DNA of 64,000 nt from Saccharum officinarum (taxonomy: Eukaryota > Streptophyta > Magnoliopsida > Poales > Poaceae). Made by a program: the position numbers and the translations under genes. The notes beneath the pieces are model-generated. The model did not search any database. It had not been told where the DNA came from and was given only the letters and a program-made list of their open reading frames with translations. Position 1 is the stretch's first letter. Each line of letters opens with the position of its first letter. Positions 1 through 9,864 of this stretch are shown in pieces. The stretch lies in contig CM036168.1 in the NCBI GenBank assembly GCA_020631735.1, positions 97,196,932 to 97,260,931 of the forward strand. The letters run 5' to 3'.

Positions 1-826
1 TTGAGCTTCTTTGTCACTCTAAGGATTATTCATAGCCATCTCAGTAACCTCTTCTTCCCACCCATGTTCAACCTGGATCAGTTCCTAGTCAATATCTTGG
101 GTCTCTTTCTGTTGTAACCCTTCCTGACTGGAGAGCTCAGCCTTAGGACCCCCTTGACTTCCTTTCACAGGGCTCAGAGATGAAGCTCTTCCCATAGTTT
201 CTTTTTCTTTCTCCTCAACTATAGTAGGCAAGCTCTTGGTAGCAACATATTTCCCAATGCTATCCTCAATATGGAAAATGTCATCTCTATTACACTCATG
301 TAGAGCATTTTTAGCTTCAACAGTCACTAGTGGGTCTTGCTTATACTTCATGAAGTTGGATACATATTCATTTATAACAATATGAGGGTTCGTACTCATG
401 GATATGCAACTTACTTTCCTGAGCTCAACCACATCAGAGGTCCCAAATCTTAATTGCTTAGTGCCAGGAGCAACCAAATCACCCATCAGAAGGCTCCCAT
501 CTTCACTTTCCCCCTTAGAACAAACCTGCTGTTGTATTTGTTCACCAGGACAATCATTAGTTACCTGTTTCCCTTTGCCTTCATTATAATTCCTACTAGG
601 ACCAGCACTTCAGGGTTGTGCAGTCTGCTTAGACTGATCAGTCTTCTATTTTTAGGAGAAGGGAAGTCCTCCTTTGGTTGTTCTCTTTCATTTCTTATCC
701 ACTTAGTAATAGTAGGATCAGTATACCCTTCCAGTGGTACCTCTCTCTGGAAGAAGTAATCATAAAAGTGAAAATCAAGTACCCCATCAATAGAAGCAGG
801 AACCTTAGTGACATCCCTGCACCCAA
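1..826 (-). mobile_element. L1-type LINE ORF1, 3' part (fragment, continues past window start)
   Basis: Reverse-strand coding remnant of a plant L1 LINE ORF1. It is the near-identical inverted copy of 44,710-45,535. The readable stretches (minus strand 825-561 and 486-85) have the GCRDVTKVPAS motif followed by an acidic, Lys/Gln-rich tail, as in the C-terminal half of plant LINE ORF1 proteins. Stops and frame changes interrupt it. At about 826 it joins copia B sequence. It runs off the left edge of the window. Family assignment rests on ORF1 plus the RT found at the corresponding place in the other copy. Confidence 0.8.
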
Positions 827-1078
827 CATATGTGCATAATTGAACCAAACTCATGGAAGCACATATGTAGGGGGAGCTAATACTATCGAAATTGAAAATT
901 GATTTCATTTCATATCTTTGTGATGGTTGTCATCAATTACCAAAAAGGGGGAGATTGAAAGCCCAAGTTTGGTTTTGGTAATTAATGACACCAAGTTGCT
1001 AATGCCATGTGTTAAGTGTTTTTAGTTAGGCATAAGCAACACATGTGATGAAGGTGTATGTGGCAAGGAGTGGTGGCC
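827..1078 (-). mobile_element. Copia B stub: polypurine-tract region plus LTR end
   Basis: Positions 827-955 match the inside of copia B next to its polypurine tract (compare 33,862-33,990 inverted). Positions 956-1,078 are the first 123 bases of the B LTR, starting TGAAAGCCCAAG on the reverse strand. The B LTR is broken at 1,078 by the copia A insertion. The flank TGGCC (1,074-1,078) is the reverse complement of the GGCCA duplication seen around the solo LTR at 42,142-44,457. Confidence 0.85.
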
Positions 1079-1999
1079 TGTAAGGTCCTAGATGGCTAGA
1101 GGGGGGGTGAATAGCCTATAAAAATTCTACAAGCACCACTAAGCAAACTTGTTAGAATAACAAACGGCGTAAAGCAAGTTTTGCTTAGCCAAAGGTTGTG
1201 ATGCAAGCCTCCTATCCACAAGTCTAGTAGATTATGATCTCTAGTTCACACAAGAGCTATGTCACTAATTTTACACTAGAGAACAAGCTAACAACACTAC
1301 TAGCCAAGCTACTACTAGAGCAACACAAGAAAAACTAGTAAAGATAAGTGCAAGGGATAGGATTGTGAATCTTATACCGACGGTGGAGTGAAGATGTTGC
1401 CAATCACCAAGATGATATACAATCAATTAATATTGACAACAACACAATATGTAGACCAATCACCGGGAGACAAGAGACACAATATTTTTGTTCACCCGGT
1501 GTTCACTTGTGCACCGACAAGCTACGTCACCGGTTGTGTCGACCAACACTTAGATGGTTCCTCGGTGTGACCCTCAAGTCACTTGCCCCTCAAGGCACGC
1601 CCCGCAAGGCACCGCAAGACACCACTCTCAAGTGAGGTAACTCAATGACACGCGCAATCCAATAGAGTTGCTTTTGGCGTCCCGCCGAGGAAAGCACAAG
1701 AACCTCTCACAAACAACCGGAGGTGGCCAAGAACAATCACCTTCTCTTGCCAACGCCTCCAACAATCTCCAAGCCGGCTAGGAGCGGTACTCTCCAAGAG
1801 TAACAAGAAATCCACCGGCTAAACCACCCACAAGTGCCACTAGATGCCCTCAAGCTATGCAATGCACTTTGGGATCACTCAATCTCACTTTTGATTTGCA
1901 ATCAAGCAAGGGAGATGAGTGGGAGGAGTTGCTTTTGCTCAAAGGATGCACAAGAGTGTTAGAAATGCCAAGCTCCCTCCCCAAGGGCCGGCCAACGAG

Positions 2000-2007
2000 T
2001 ATTTATA
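2000..2007 (-). promoter_or_regulatory. TATA box of copia A 3' LTR
   Basis: TATAAATA on the reverse strand, between the GC-rich array and the transcribed part of the LTR. The same box occurs at 10,784-10,791 and 43,529-43,536. Confidence 0.75.
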
Positions 2008-2058
2008 AGCACCCCAAACAAATAGAGCCGTTGCAACTCCACTGACCATTTTTTCGGG

Positions 2059-2611
2059 ACGACCGGACGCGCCGGTCGAAACTGACCGGACGCGCTCAAC
2101 CGCGTCCGGTCCTCCAACGGTCACTGCGCCAACGGTCAAAACCCATGACCGGACGCGCCTCTCAAAAGACCGGACGCGCCGGTCGCTCAGCACCGCTCGC
2201 GTGAAGCAATGACCGGACGCGCCGGTCGCAACGACCGGACACGCCGGTCACGACCGGACGCACCGGTCCCGTAACTGACCGGACGCGCCGATCCGCACAG
2301 CACCCGCGCCCGCGAAACAACGACCGGACGCGCTCCTCGCAACGACCGGACGCGACAGTGCCAGCGTCCGGTCGGAGTCCAGTAAGCTCCTTTGACGACC
2401 GGACGCGTCCGATCGCGTGTGACCGGACGCGCCCCGCGTCCGATCGTCCTTCCGAACCGCAGATCCTCCTGGGCACCTGACCGGACGCGCCGGTCCTGCG
2501 AGTGACCGGACGCGCCGGTTGCAAACCCTAACCCGCGCGCCCGACACTGCGCTGTACCGACCGGACGCGTCCGGTCATACCGAGACCGCGTCCGGTGCAG
2601 CGTCCGGTCAC
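2059..2611 (-). repeat. GC-rich palindromic motif array in U3 of copia A LTR
   Basis: About 550 bases packed with variants of GACCGGACGCGCCGGTC, including the perfect 16-bp palindrome ACCGGACGCGTCCGGT, separated by irregular 5-40 base spacers. Frames across this stretch give spurious Arg-rich peptides, so no protein is called here. It sits immediately upstream of the TATA box on the element's sense strand. Confidence 0.9.
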
Positions 2612-3393
2612 CTCTGTGACCTCCGTTCGCTTCCGTTTCATTTCCAACTTCCGGCGTAGTGGAAAATAGGCATTTCATTTCCCCGAAATCGCCTGAATCC
2701 CGCGCTCGCACGCTCGGCGGGAGGAGAGAGGAACCCAAACCCCTCTCTACCCGCAAACCACAGCGCGACCAACGCCACCTTTGCAAATGTGCCAACACCA
2801 TCAAGTGTACATCTCCATGTGCTTGTGTGTTAGCTTTTTCTCAATCATTTTCAAAGGTTTTCCAATTAGCTCACTAGGCCCTACATGCAATGCACTTCAT
2901 GAATTCACCTAGTGGCACCCGTGCGTCGAAAAACCGATAAGACTTCCCCTCTTAATAGTTCGGCTATCGATCCTAAACCACTCACACCCTCTATGGTGTC
3001 TTGAGTGTAAAACAAAATGGCCCCTATGGTTATACCTTTGCCTTGAGCCCATTTTGTTTCTCCAAATGATATGATCCACTTCATATCATCACATGACCGT
3101 CTCGATCCATCGACCTTGACTTCACTTGCTCTTCACCGTTGCATCGGTCCGTCGGCGCTAAGTCTTGCTCAAGCTTCACCATCGCATGGTCCTTCGCTTC
3201 GAAGCCTCGACTTGCCCTTCACCTTCACAACCGGTCCATCGAGCCAAGCCTCATCTTGGTCTTCACCATCTTGGTCACATGAGTCAATGTCATGTCTCAT
3301 ATACAATGACCACCTTTATCTAAATCATCCACTTAGATACAAAGGTTAGTCCTAGGTTTCATCAATTAGCCAAAACCAAACTCGGGACTTTCA

Positions 3394-3410
3394 ATCTCCC
3401 CCTTTTTGGT
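3394..3410 (-). other. Polypurine tract of copia A
   Basis: Sense-strand sequence ACCAAAAAGGGGGAGAT directly abuts the TGAAAG start of the 3' LTR. This is the plus-strand priming site of LTR retrotransposons. Confidence 0.85.
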
Positions 3411-4546
3411 AATTGATGACAACCCTCACAAAGATGATTTTGATAATAAAAGATTTGAACTTGTCATACTTGTCCAATTATTTTGCTCATAAGTAAAGTT
3501 TGGACAATTATCACAAGCTTGATTTTGGTAGCATTAGCTCCCCCTACATATGTGCATAGAGTTTGGATTGAAAGCTTTGCACATATGCATGGATAGAAGT
3601 GTTGGGAGAGTAATTCTACCAAAATGATGCTAAGGTGTAAGAAATGGACCTTTGAAGCGTGATACCAATCGGAGTTGCCTTATACACCATCCTTAGCATC
3701 ATGAAGTAACTAGACATCCATCAAAACTCAAGAACCCCATGAGATCAATCATTATATGTAAAGGTTCTTGGACCACTTGTAAAGCTAACCACTTGTAAAG
3801 CTTTAGGCATGTCTAGATACCACAAGTAAACTATTCCTATGCATGCTAGTAGATCATTGCATCATCCAAGTTCTATACTAGCATTGCACCACACAAGCAT
3901 GCATATTGAATTTAAATACATGTGCAATGAGCAAGTCATATGATAATGCACAAACAAATGCAACAACTTTGTTTATGAGCTTGCTCCCCCTACTTGTGTG
4001 CATCAAAAATTTTATTTACCCCTTTATCATCTTTATCATTTTATTTACCCCTTTATCATCTTTATCATTTTGAATCATCTTTTTCTCTCCCCCTTTGTCA
4101 ACAACTTACCCAAAAATGGGATCAAATTGTGGAGAGAAGAAAAAAGTTTGATGGAGTAGGTTAAAATTTATCAAATTTGGTTCAACCTAGAACACTTGCC
4201 AAAGATATTTAATTCGATTTGAACCAAAGACAAGCTTCTTCACACCTCATAATAAGGGTTGTCTTACCTATGTTGAATTAAACACTTATAGCAACTCTTC
4301 TAGATTCAACACTAGGTTTGCAAGCTCACAAACATGTCATATGCCACCACTAGATCAAAACAAACATAGAGGCAATAGTGGTAACATATATCCATCAAAT
4401 TCATTTGATTTATCATGAATGCTCATGCATACCACTTAATATGTCTACATGCTCTAGCAAGTCCTTAGCATAGGATGAATGACATGTCAATCAATTTTAC
4501 CTTGCAATGTCGAAGGAGAGCATGTCAATAAGTGGGTGGGGTGCAT
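3411..4546 (-). other. Post-pol region of copia A with repeated GGGGGAG tracts
   Basis: No coding frame is supported between the pol stop and the polypurine tract. Besides the true tract, further GGGGGAG purine tracts occur on the sense strand at 3,538-3,544, 3,984-3,990 and 4,087-4,093. The same set exists at matching places in copia B, so these tracts are conserved rather than accidental. SIRE-lineage elements sometimes carry an env-like frame here, and I see none. Confidence 0.7.
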
Positions 4547-6406
4547 TCAACTCATGTTTGAGAAATCAAGAATGTTCAATTCATTCCTTAGCTTGCAAAA
4601 CCTCTTTTCATCAAGTGGCTTAGTGAGAATATCGGCAAGTTGATCATCGGTGCCAACACTTTCAATGGCAATATCTCCCTTTTGTTGATGATCTCTAATG
4701 AAATGATGTCTTATGTCAATATGCTTTGTTCTTCCATGTTGAACCGGGTTTTGTATCATCTTGATTGCACTCTCATTATCACATAGCAATGGCACATTCT
4801 TGAAGTTGAGGCCATAATCCTTCAAAGTTGATTTCATCCATAGCAATTGTGCACAACAACTCCCCGCACTCACATATTCGGCTTCGGCGGTAGAGATTGC
4901 CACACTATTTTGTTTCTTTGAGGACCATGACACAAGTGATCTTCCAAGTAATTGACATGTGCCACTTGTGCTCTTTCTATTGATCTTGCAACCCCCATAG
5001 TCGGAGTCCGAATATCCAATCAATTCAAACTTTGACCCCTTGGGATACCATAGTCCAACATCTCTTGTTTGCTTCAAGTACCTCAATATTCTCTTTGCGG
5101 CCGTGAGATGACTCTCTCTAGGTGAGGCTTGATATCTAGCACACATGCAAACACTAAACATGACATCCGGCCTTGATGCGGTGACATAGAGTAGACTTCC
5201 AATCAAAGACCGATATTCCTTTTGATTCACCATTTTGCCATCAAGATCACTATCCAAATTTCCATTTGTACCCATTGGAGTTGAAATTGGCTTTGCATCT
5301 TGCATTCCAAACTTCTTCAACATGTCCCTTATGTATTTCCCTTGACTCACAAATGTCCCATTCTTCAATTGCTTGACTTGGAGACCAAGGAAGTAGCTAA
5401 GTTCACCAATCATAGACATTTCAAACTCTTTGGCCATCATAGCACCAAATTCTTCACAATAAGCTTGATCGGTTGATCCAAAGATGATGTCATCAACATA
5501 TATTTGCACTATGAATAGATCATTTCCAATCTTCTTGGTGAATAGAGTTGTATCAACCTTGCCCATCTTGAATCCCTTAGAGAGAAGGAAATCCCTTAGC
5601 CTCTCATACCATGCTCTAGGTGCTTGCTTTAAGCCATATAAAGCCTTCTTCAACTTGTACACATGGTTGGGTTTCTTGTCATCTTCAAATCCGGGCGGTT
5701 GCTCAACAAAGACTAACTCATTGATGATCCCATTGAGAAATGCACTTTTGACATCCATTTGATATAGTTTGATGTTGTGTGCACAAGCATAAGCCAATAG
5801 AATCCTTATTGCCTCCAATCTTGCCACGGGAGCATATGTCTCATCATAGTCAAGACCTTCAACTTGAGTGTAACCTTGAGCAACTAGTCTTGCTTTGTTT
5901 CTCACTACAATGCCATCTTGATCTTGCTTGTTTTTGAACACCCACTTGGTTCCAATCACATTGTAGTCATTTGGCCTTTCTACCAACTCCCAAACATCAT
6001 TTCTTGTGAAATTGTTAAGCTCTTCTTGCATAGCCATGATCCAATCGGCATCCCTCAAAGCTTCTTCTATCTTCTTTGGTTCTATGGTTGACACAAATGA
6101 TGCATGCTCACAAAACATAGTCAATCTTGATCTTGTTTGCACACCACTTCTAATATCACCAATAACACTATCAATGGGGTGATCTCTTGCAACATGTTGT
6201 GGTTGGAGTACTTGCACTTGATTGCTTGAGCTTGGTTGATCACTTGATGTATCTCGATGAGAAGAACTAGCACCATGATCTTGCACTTGAGAGTCACTAA
6301 CTTGCTTGAATGGTGAATTGAGCACTTGATCTTTATCATCATCTTGAATATCAATTACTTGCTTTGCTCTAATGTCCCCAATGTCCATGTTCTTCATTGC
6401 TTCCAC
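4547..6406 (-). CDS. Copia A pol, reverse transcriptase and RNase H
   Basis: 619 codons open on the reverse strand. From about residue 130 it is a copia RT: GTKWVFKNKQDQDG, then QMDVKSAFLNG (first catalytic Asp), ALYGLKQAPRAWYERL, and IYVDDIIFGS with the YVDD catalytic centre. From about residue 460 it is RNase H: GYSDSDYGG, STSGTCQLLGRSLVSWSSKK, STAEAEYVSA and the DNESAI block with TKHIDIRHHFIRD. It ends LADILTKPLDEKRF. This enzyme pair copies element RNA into DNA in virus-like particles. The frame is cut off from the integrase by a one-base shift near 6,400; its first codons overlap the integrase frame. The RT/RH part itself has no stops, which points to a fairly young copy. Confidence 0.93.
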   Translation of the reverse strand: MEAMKNMDIGDIRAKQVIDIQDDDKDQVLNSPFKQVSDSQVQDHGASSSHRDTSSDQPSSSNQVQVLQPQHVARDHPIDSVIGDIRSGVQTRSRLTMFCEHASFVSTIEPKKIEEALRDADWIMAMQEELNNFTRNDVWELVERPNDYNVIGTKWVFKNKQDQDGIVVRNKARLVAQGYTQVEGLDYDETYAPVARLEAIRILLAYACAHNIKLYQMDVKSAFLNGIINELVFVEQPPGFEDDKKPNHVYKLKKALYGLKQAPRAWYERLRDFLLSKGFKMGKVDTTLFTKKIGNDLFIVQIYVDDIIFGSTDQAYCEEFGAMMAKEFEMSMIGELSYFLGLQVKQLKNGTFVSQGKYIRDMLKKFGMQDAKPISTPMGTNGNLDSDLDGKMVNQKEYRSLIGSLLYVTASRPDVMFSVCMCARYQASPRESHLTAAKRILRYLKQTRDVGLWYPKGSKFELIGYSDSDYGGCKINRKSTSGTCQLLGRSLVSWSSKKQNSVAISTAEAEYVSAGSCCAQLLWMKSTLKDYGLNFKNVPLLCDNESAIKMIQNPVQHGRTKHIDIRHHFIRDHQQKGDIAIESVGTDDQLADILTKPLDEKRFCKLRNELNILDFSNMS

Positions 6407-7746
6407 AATAGAGTTCCACCAACATCATCTAGATTCTCTTCTTCATCTTGTGACCCATTGGTTTCATCAAATTGCACATCATGGACTTCTTCTAGAATGC
6501 CACTTGAGTTGTTCCAAACTCTATAAGCTTTGCTTGTAGTTGAATAACCAAGTAGGAACCCCTCATCACATCTTTTGTCAAACTTCCCCAATCTAGTGCC
6601 CTTCTTCAAGATATAGCATTTGCAACCAAACACCCTAAAGTAAGAAATATTGGGCTTTCTTCCATGAAGTAACTCATATGGGGTCTTCTCTAGCAATGGA
6701 TGACAATATAGTCTATTGATGTAGTAGCAAGCGGTATTGATTGCTTCATCCCAAAATGATTGACTCACATTGTACTCATGAAGCATTGATCTAGCCATAT
6801 CAAGCAATGTTCTATTCTTCCTCTCAACTAGGCCATTTGATTGTGGAGTGTACTTGGCCGAGAATTGATGTCCAATACCATAATGATCACAAAGTTCTTC
6901 AATTCTTGTATTCTTGAACTCACTTCCATTGTCACTTCTCACTTTCTTGATTCTAATCTCAAACTCATTGTGAACTCTAGTGAGAAATGTCTTGAAGGTG
7001 TCAAACACTTCACTTTTGTCACTAAGAAAGAATACCCATGTGAATCTTGTGAAGTCATCCACTATGACAAAGCCATACTTGTTGCCGCCTATGCTTGTAT
7101 ATGTTGTTGGTCCAAATAGATCCATGTGCATCAACTCAAATGCTTTGCATGTGCTCATTGTACTCTTCTTTGGATGTGAGCTTCCAACTTGCTTCCCGGC
7201 TTGACATGCACTACAAAGCTTATTCTTCTCAAATTCAACATCTTTCAAACCATTGACAAGATTGTGAGTTGTAAGCTTCTTCAATTGTTTCATGCCAACA
7301 TGACCAAGCCTTCTATGCCAAAGCCAACCCATGCTTGATTTGGAGACTAAGCAAGTTGTCAAAGAAGTTTCTCTAGCATTGAAGTCAACTAGGTAGAGAT
7401 TCTCATATCTAAAGCCCTTGAATGCCACATTTGAACCATCCACACTAATAACTTCCACATCATCAACCCCAAAGATGCATTTGTAGCCTAGATCACATAT
7501 TTGTGCCACGGATAGAAGATTGAAATCCAAGCTTTCAACTAGCAACACATTGGAGATACTCATATCATTTGATATTGCAATCTTGCCCAAGCCAATAACC
7601 TTGCCTTTCTTGTTATTGCCAAATGTGATAGAATCAACACCACTATCATTGTCATTGAATGAATCAAACATTCTTGATGTACCGGTCATGTGTTGAGTGC
7701 ACCCACTATCAATAATCCAATGCCTTCCTCCGGCTTTGTAATTGAC
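6394..7746 (-). pseudogene. Copia A pol, protease active site and integrase
   Basis: Starting just after TTGTAG at 7,747-7,752, the frame carries the aspartic protease signature DSGCTQHM, then the GAG-pre-integrase region. The integrase follows, with its HHCC zinc finger (HRRLGHVGMK ... CSACQAGKQ) and the catalytic D,D,E set: MDLFGP, SDNGSEF, VERKNR. It ends with the C-terminal FGCKCYILKKG and DEGFLLGYS motifs. The function is processing of the polyprotein and insertion of the cDNA. It shifts frame relative to RT near 6,400, so pol is not one continuous frame. The gag frame ends upstream at 7,758 and the pol frame is closed by TAG at the junction. Confidence 0.9.
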
Positions 7747-7757
7747 CTACAAGCAAA

Positions 7758-8828
7758 TCAATGAAGCTTAGGTACCCATTTTTGCTTGGGTCCTTGTAGG
7801 TTAGTAACTAAGCTCTTTGGTACCCAAATAGCCTTCTTCTTTGGGCCCACAATTGGTGTACCAACAAACTTAGCTTGCACACCCTTCACACCCTTGGTAA
7901 GCACATAGCAAGAATCAAAAGGTATAGCATTAACAAGGTTCTTGCTTTGGTTCTTTTTATTGCAATTATGCTCTAGGTGCCCAACTTGCTTGCATCTATT
8001 GCAAAACCGACCATTGCCCTTCACAAAGCTAGGCTTTGGAGTTGCAAAGGCCGACTTGCCTTTCTTGGGGGTGTAGCCCAATCCCTCTTTGTTAAGAGAG
8101 AACCTTTGGCTACCCAAGCACTTAAGCAAGCGGGCCTCACCACCATAGGCCTTGCCTAGGGCGTGAGTGAGCTCATCCACCTCTCTCTTGAGAGTCTCAT
8201 TCTCAACCATTAGTGAGGCATCACAAGTGAAACCATCACTAGTAGTGGAGGTAGAGTTGGTGGTGGTGGATGAAGAGCTACAAGAAGGGTTAGCATTTGA
8301 CATGATGATAGGTTCATTAAAGGATTCATCAATTATATCACATGTAACACCTATATCACATGATACAACAACCTCCTTCTTTTCTTGTTGCTCAAGTAGC
8401 AATGAGTGAGCCTTTTCAAGCTTGAAATGAGCCTTACCAAGATCCTCATGGTCTTCCACTAGACTCTCATGAGTGGTCTTAAGCTCACTAAGAACTTTCT
8501 CAAGTATTGCTACTTTCATTGAAAGCTTCTTACACTCCTTGTTCTTGGCAATAGCTATGTCTCTAGTTTGTTGCATCAAGTCATATAGTTGTTCTTTAGT
8601 TGGTTCATCATCATCATTTTCATTATCATTATCATTATCACTATCATGAGCATATTCCATTTCACTTTCATCATCACTCTCATCATATAATACCTTAGCT
8701 TCTTTAGCCATGAAGCATGAAGAGGATGAATCAAATAGTGATGGCTTCTTGTTGATAGCAATGGAAGCAAAAGCCTTGTTGGATGATTCTTCTTCTTCTT
8801 CATTATCATCACTTTCCCAAGTGATCAC
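7758..8828 (-). pseudogene. Copia A gag C-terminal part with second zinc knuckle
   Basis: A 356-codon frame. It begins with an acidic stretch rich in Asp/Glu/Ser, continues through a predicted coiled coil (repeated Leu/Lys/Glu, roughly residues 85-150) and a Ser/Thr-rich segment. It reaches a CCHC zinc knuckle CNRCKQVGHLEHNC near residue 280, then ends WVPKLH followed by TGA. This long, second-knuckle gag extension is typical of the SIRE/Maximus lineage. It is one base out of frame with the N-terminal gag near 8,830. Confidence 0.8.
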
Positions 8829-9804
8829 ATAGGCACCATTTTGCCTTTCTTGAATGTCATCTTGGCCTCTCTCTTCTTCTTCTCAAACTTGCCCCTCTTG
8901 TTGTTCTTCTTCTTGTCATAGGGACATTCGGCTTGAAGATGTTCGGTGCTATCACAATTGAAGCACTTCCTTTGTTGCTCATTGCTCTTGAAATTGTCAT
9001 TTCTCTTTTTGAAGCCTCTTCTTTTGATAAACATTTTGCCAATTTTTTGACAACTAGAGCAAGTGCCTCATCATCAACTTCCAATTCTTCATCTTCTTCG
9101 CTGTCATCTTCTTCTTGAATTGAAGCTTTGCCCTTTGAGGAGGTGGCCTTGAATGCCACGGTCTTCTTCTTCTTTTCATCCTCCTTCTCATCAACATCTT
9201 GATCATACTTGTCAAAGGTCAATACCTCTCCAAGCAAATCATTGGGCTTCATTGTTTCAAGCCCATCTCTTTGTAGCATCATGATCAACATCTTGAATCT
9301 TTTAGGTAAGCTCAACAAGAACTTGTGACAAAAATCTTGATCTTGAGTCTTGTGCCCTAAGCTCTTGAGATCATTGACTATCACTTGCAATCTATGAAAC
9401 ATTTCAATGATTGTTTCATCATCCTTTTTCTTGAAGTTCTCAAACTCACTCTTGAGCCCATATAGCTTGGCACTCTTCACAACCTTAGTGCCTTCATATG
9501 TTTCACTTAACCTTGTCCACACTTCATTTGCCAATTCCAAATCCTTGATGCCCTCAAATACTTTTGTGTCAATACCATTGTAAAGTGTATTGAGAGCCAT
9601 TCTATTGCATGTTCTATTTGCTCTATCTTCATCGGTGAGATGATCGGGATCAATGATAGCAAAATCATTCTCGGTGACTTGCAATACTCTCTCATGAATA
9701 GAACCAAGGTACATTGTCATCTTTCTCTTCCAATGAGCAAAAGAACTAACACCATCAAAGAACGGTGGCTTGCCCCCAACATGATTGAACACAATTTGAG
9801 CCAT
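8829..9804 (-). pseudogene. Copia A gag, N-terminal capsid region (frameshifted)
   Basis: Begins with an ATG 46 bases inside the primer site and reads MAQIVFNHVGGKPPFFDG, followed by the retroviral-type UBN2 gag domain (WKRKMTMYL, WTRLSETYEG, FHRLQVIVNDLKSLG, FLLSLPKRF). A frameshift near 9,030 moves the first CCHC knuckle (CFNCDSTEHLQAEC) into another frame (9,034-8,825). Gag forms the particle shell and packages RNA. The break means this copy cannot make a normal Gag. Confidence 0.88.
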
Positions 9805-9849
9805 TTTTCACACCGAAGGATGTTAAGCCTTGATTAAAACGGTGACCAC

Positions 9850-9862
9850 GGCTCCGATACCA
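9850..9862 (-). other. Primer binding site of copia A
   Basis: Sense-strand TGGTATCGGAGCC lies two bases inside the 5' LTR. It is complementary to the 3' end of initiator tRNA-Met apart from one position relative to the usual TGGTATCAGAGCC. Confidence 0.85.
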
Positions 9863-9864
9863 CT

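Larger units (their letters stand above)
1079..3393 (-). repeat. 3' LTR of copia A
   Basis: 2,315 bases, bounded by TG...CA on the sense (minus) strand: TGAAAGTCCC... to ...CCTTACA. It matches 42,142-44,457 inverted with only scattered differences and matches 9,865-12,160 directly. On the sense strand it holds a GC-rich palindrome array (2,059-2,611) directly upstream of a TATA box (2,000-2,007). Confidence 0.95.

Noticed and set aside
561..908. 115-codon frame beginning MKSIFNF (also 44,628-44,975)
   Set aside because: It is a chimera: the first part is copia B interior, the rest LINE ORF1. It only arises from the insertion junction.
2059..2611. CRISPR-like array of short repeats
   Set aside because: The units vary in sequence and spacing, are palindromic, and sit in the U3 of an LTR in a plant genome. 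There is no cas gene or leader.
2187..2804. Arg-rich 205-codon frame (and its relatives at 11,028-11,576 and 42,825-43,349)
   Set aside because: It is a translation of the GC-rich U3 repeat array. Several overlapping frames are open for the same compositional reason, and it begins without gene context.
3071..3349. 92-codon frame in the LTR (also 42,186-42,464)
   Set aside because: It lies wholly in the LTR A transcribed region and has no domain. LTRs of this family do not encode proteins there.
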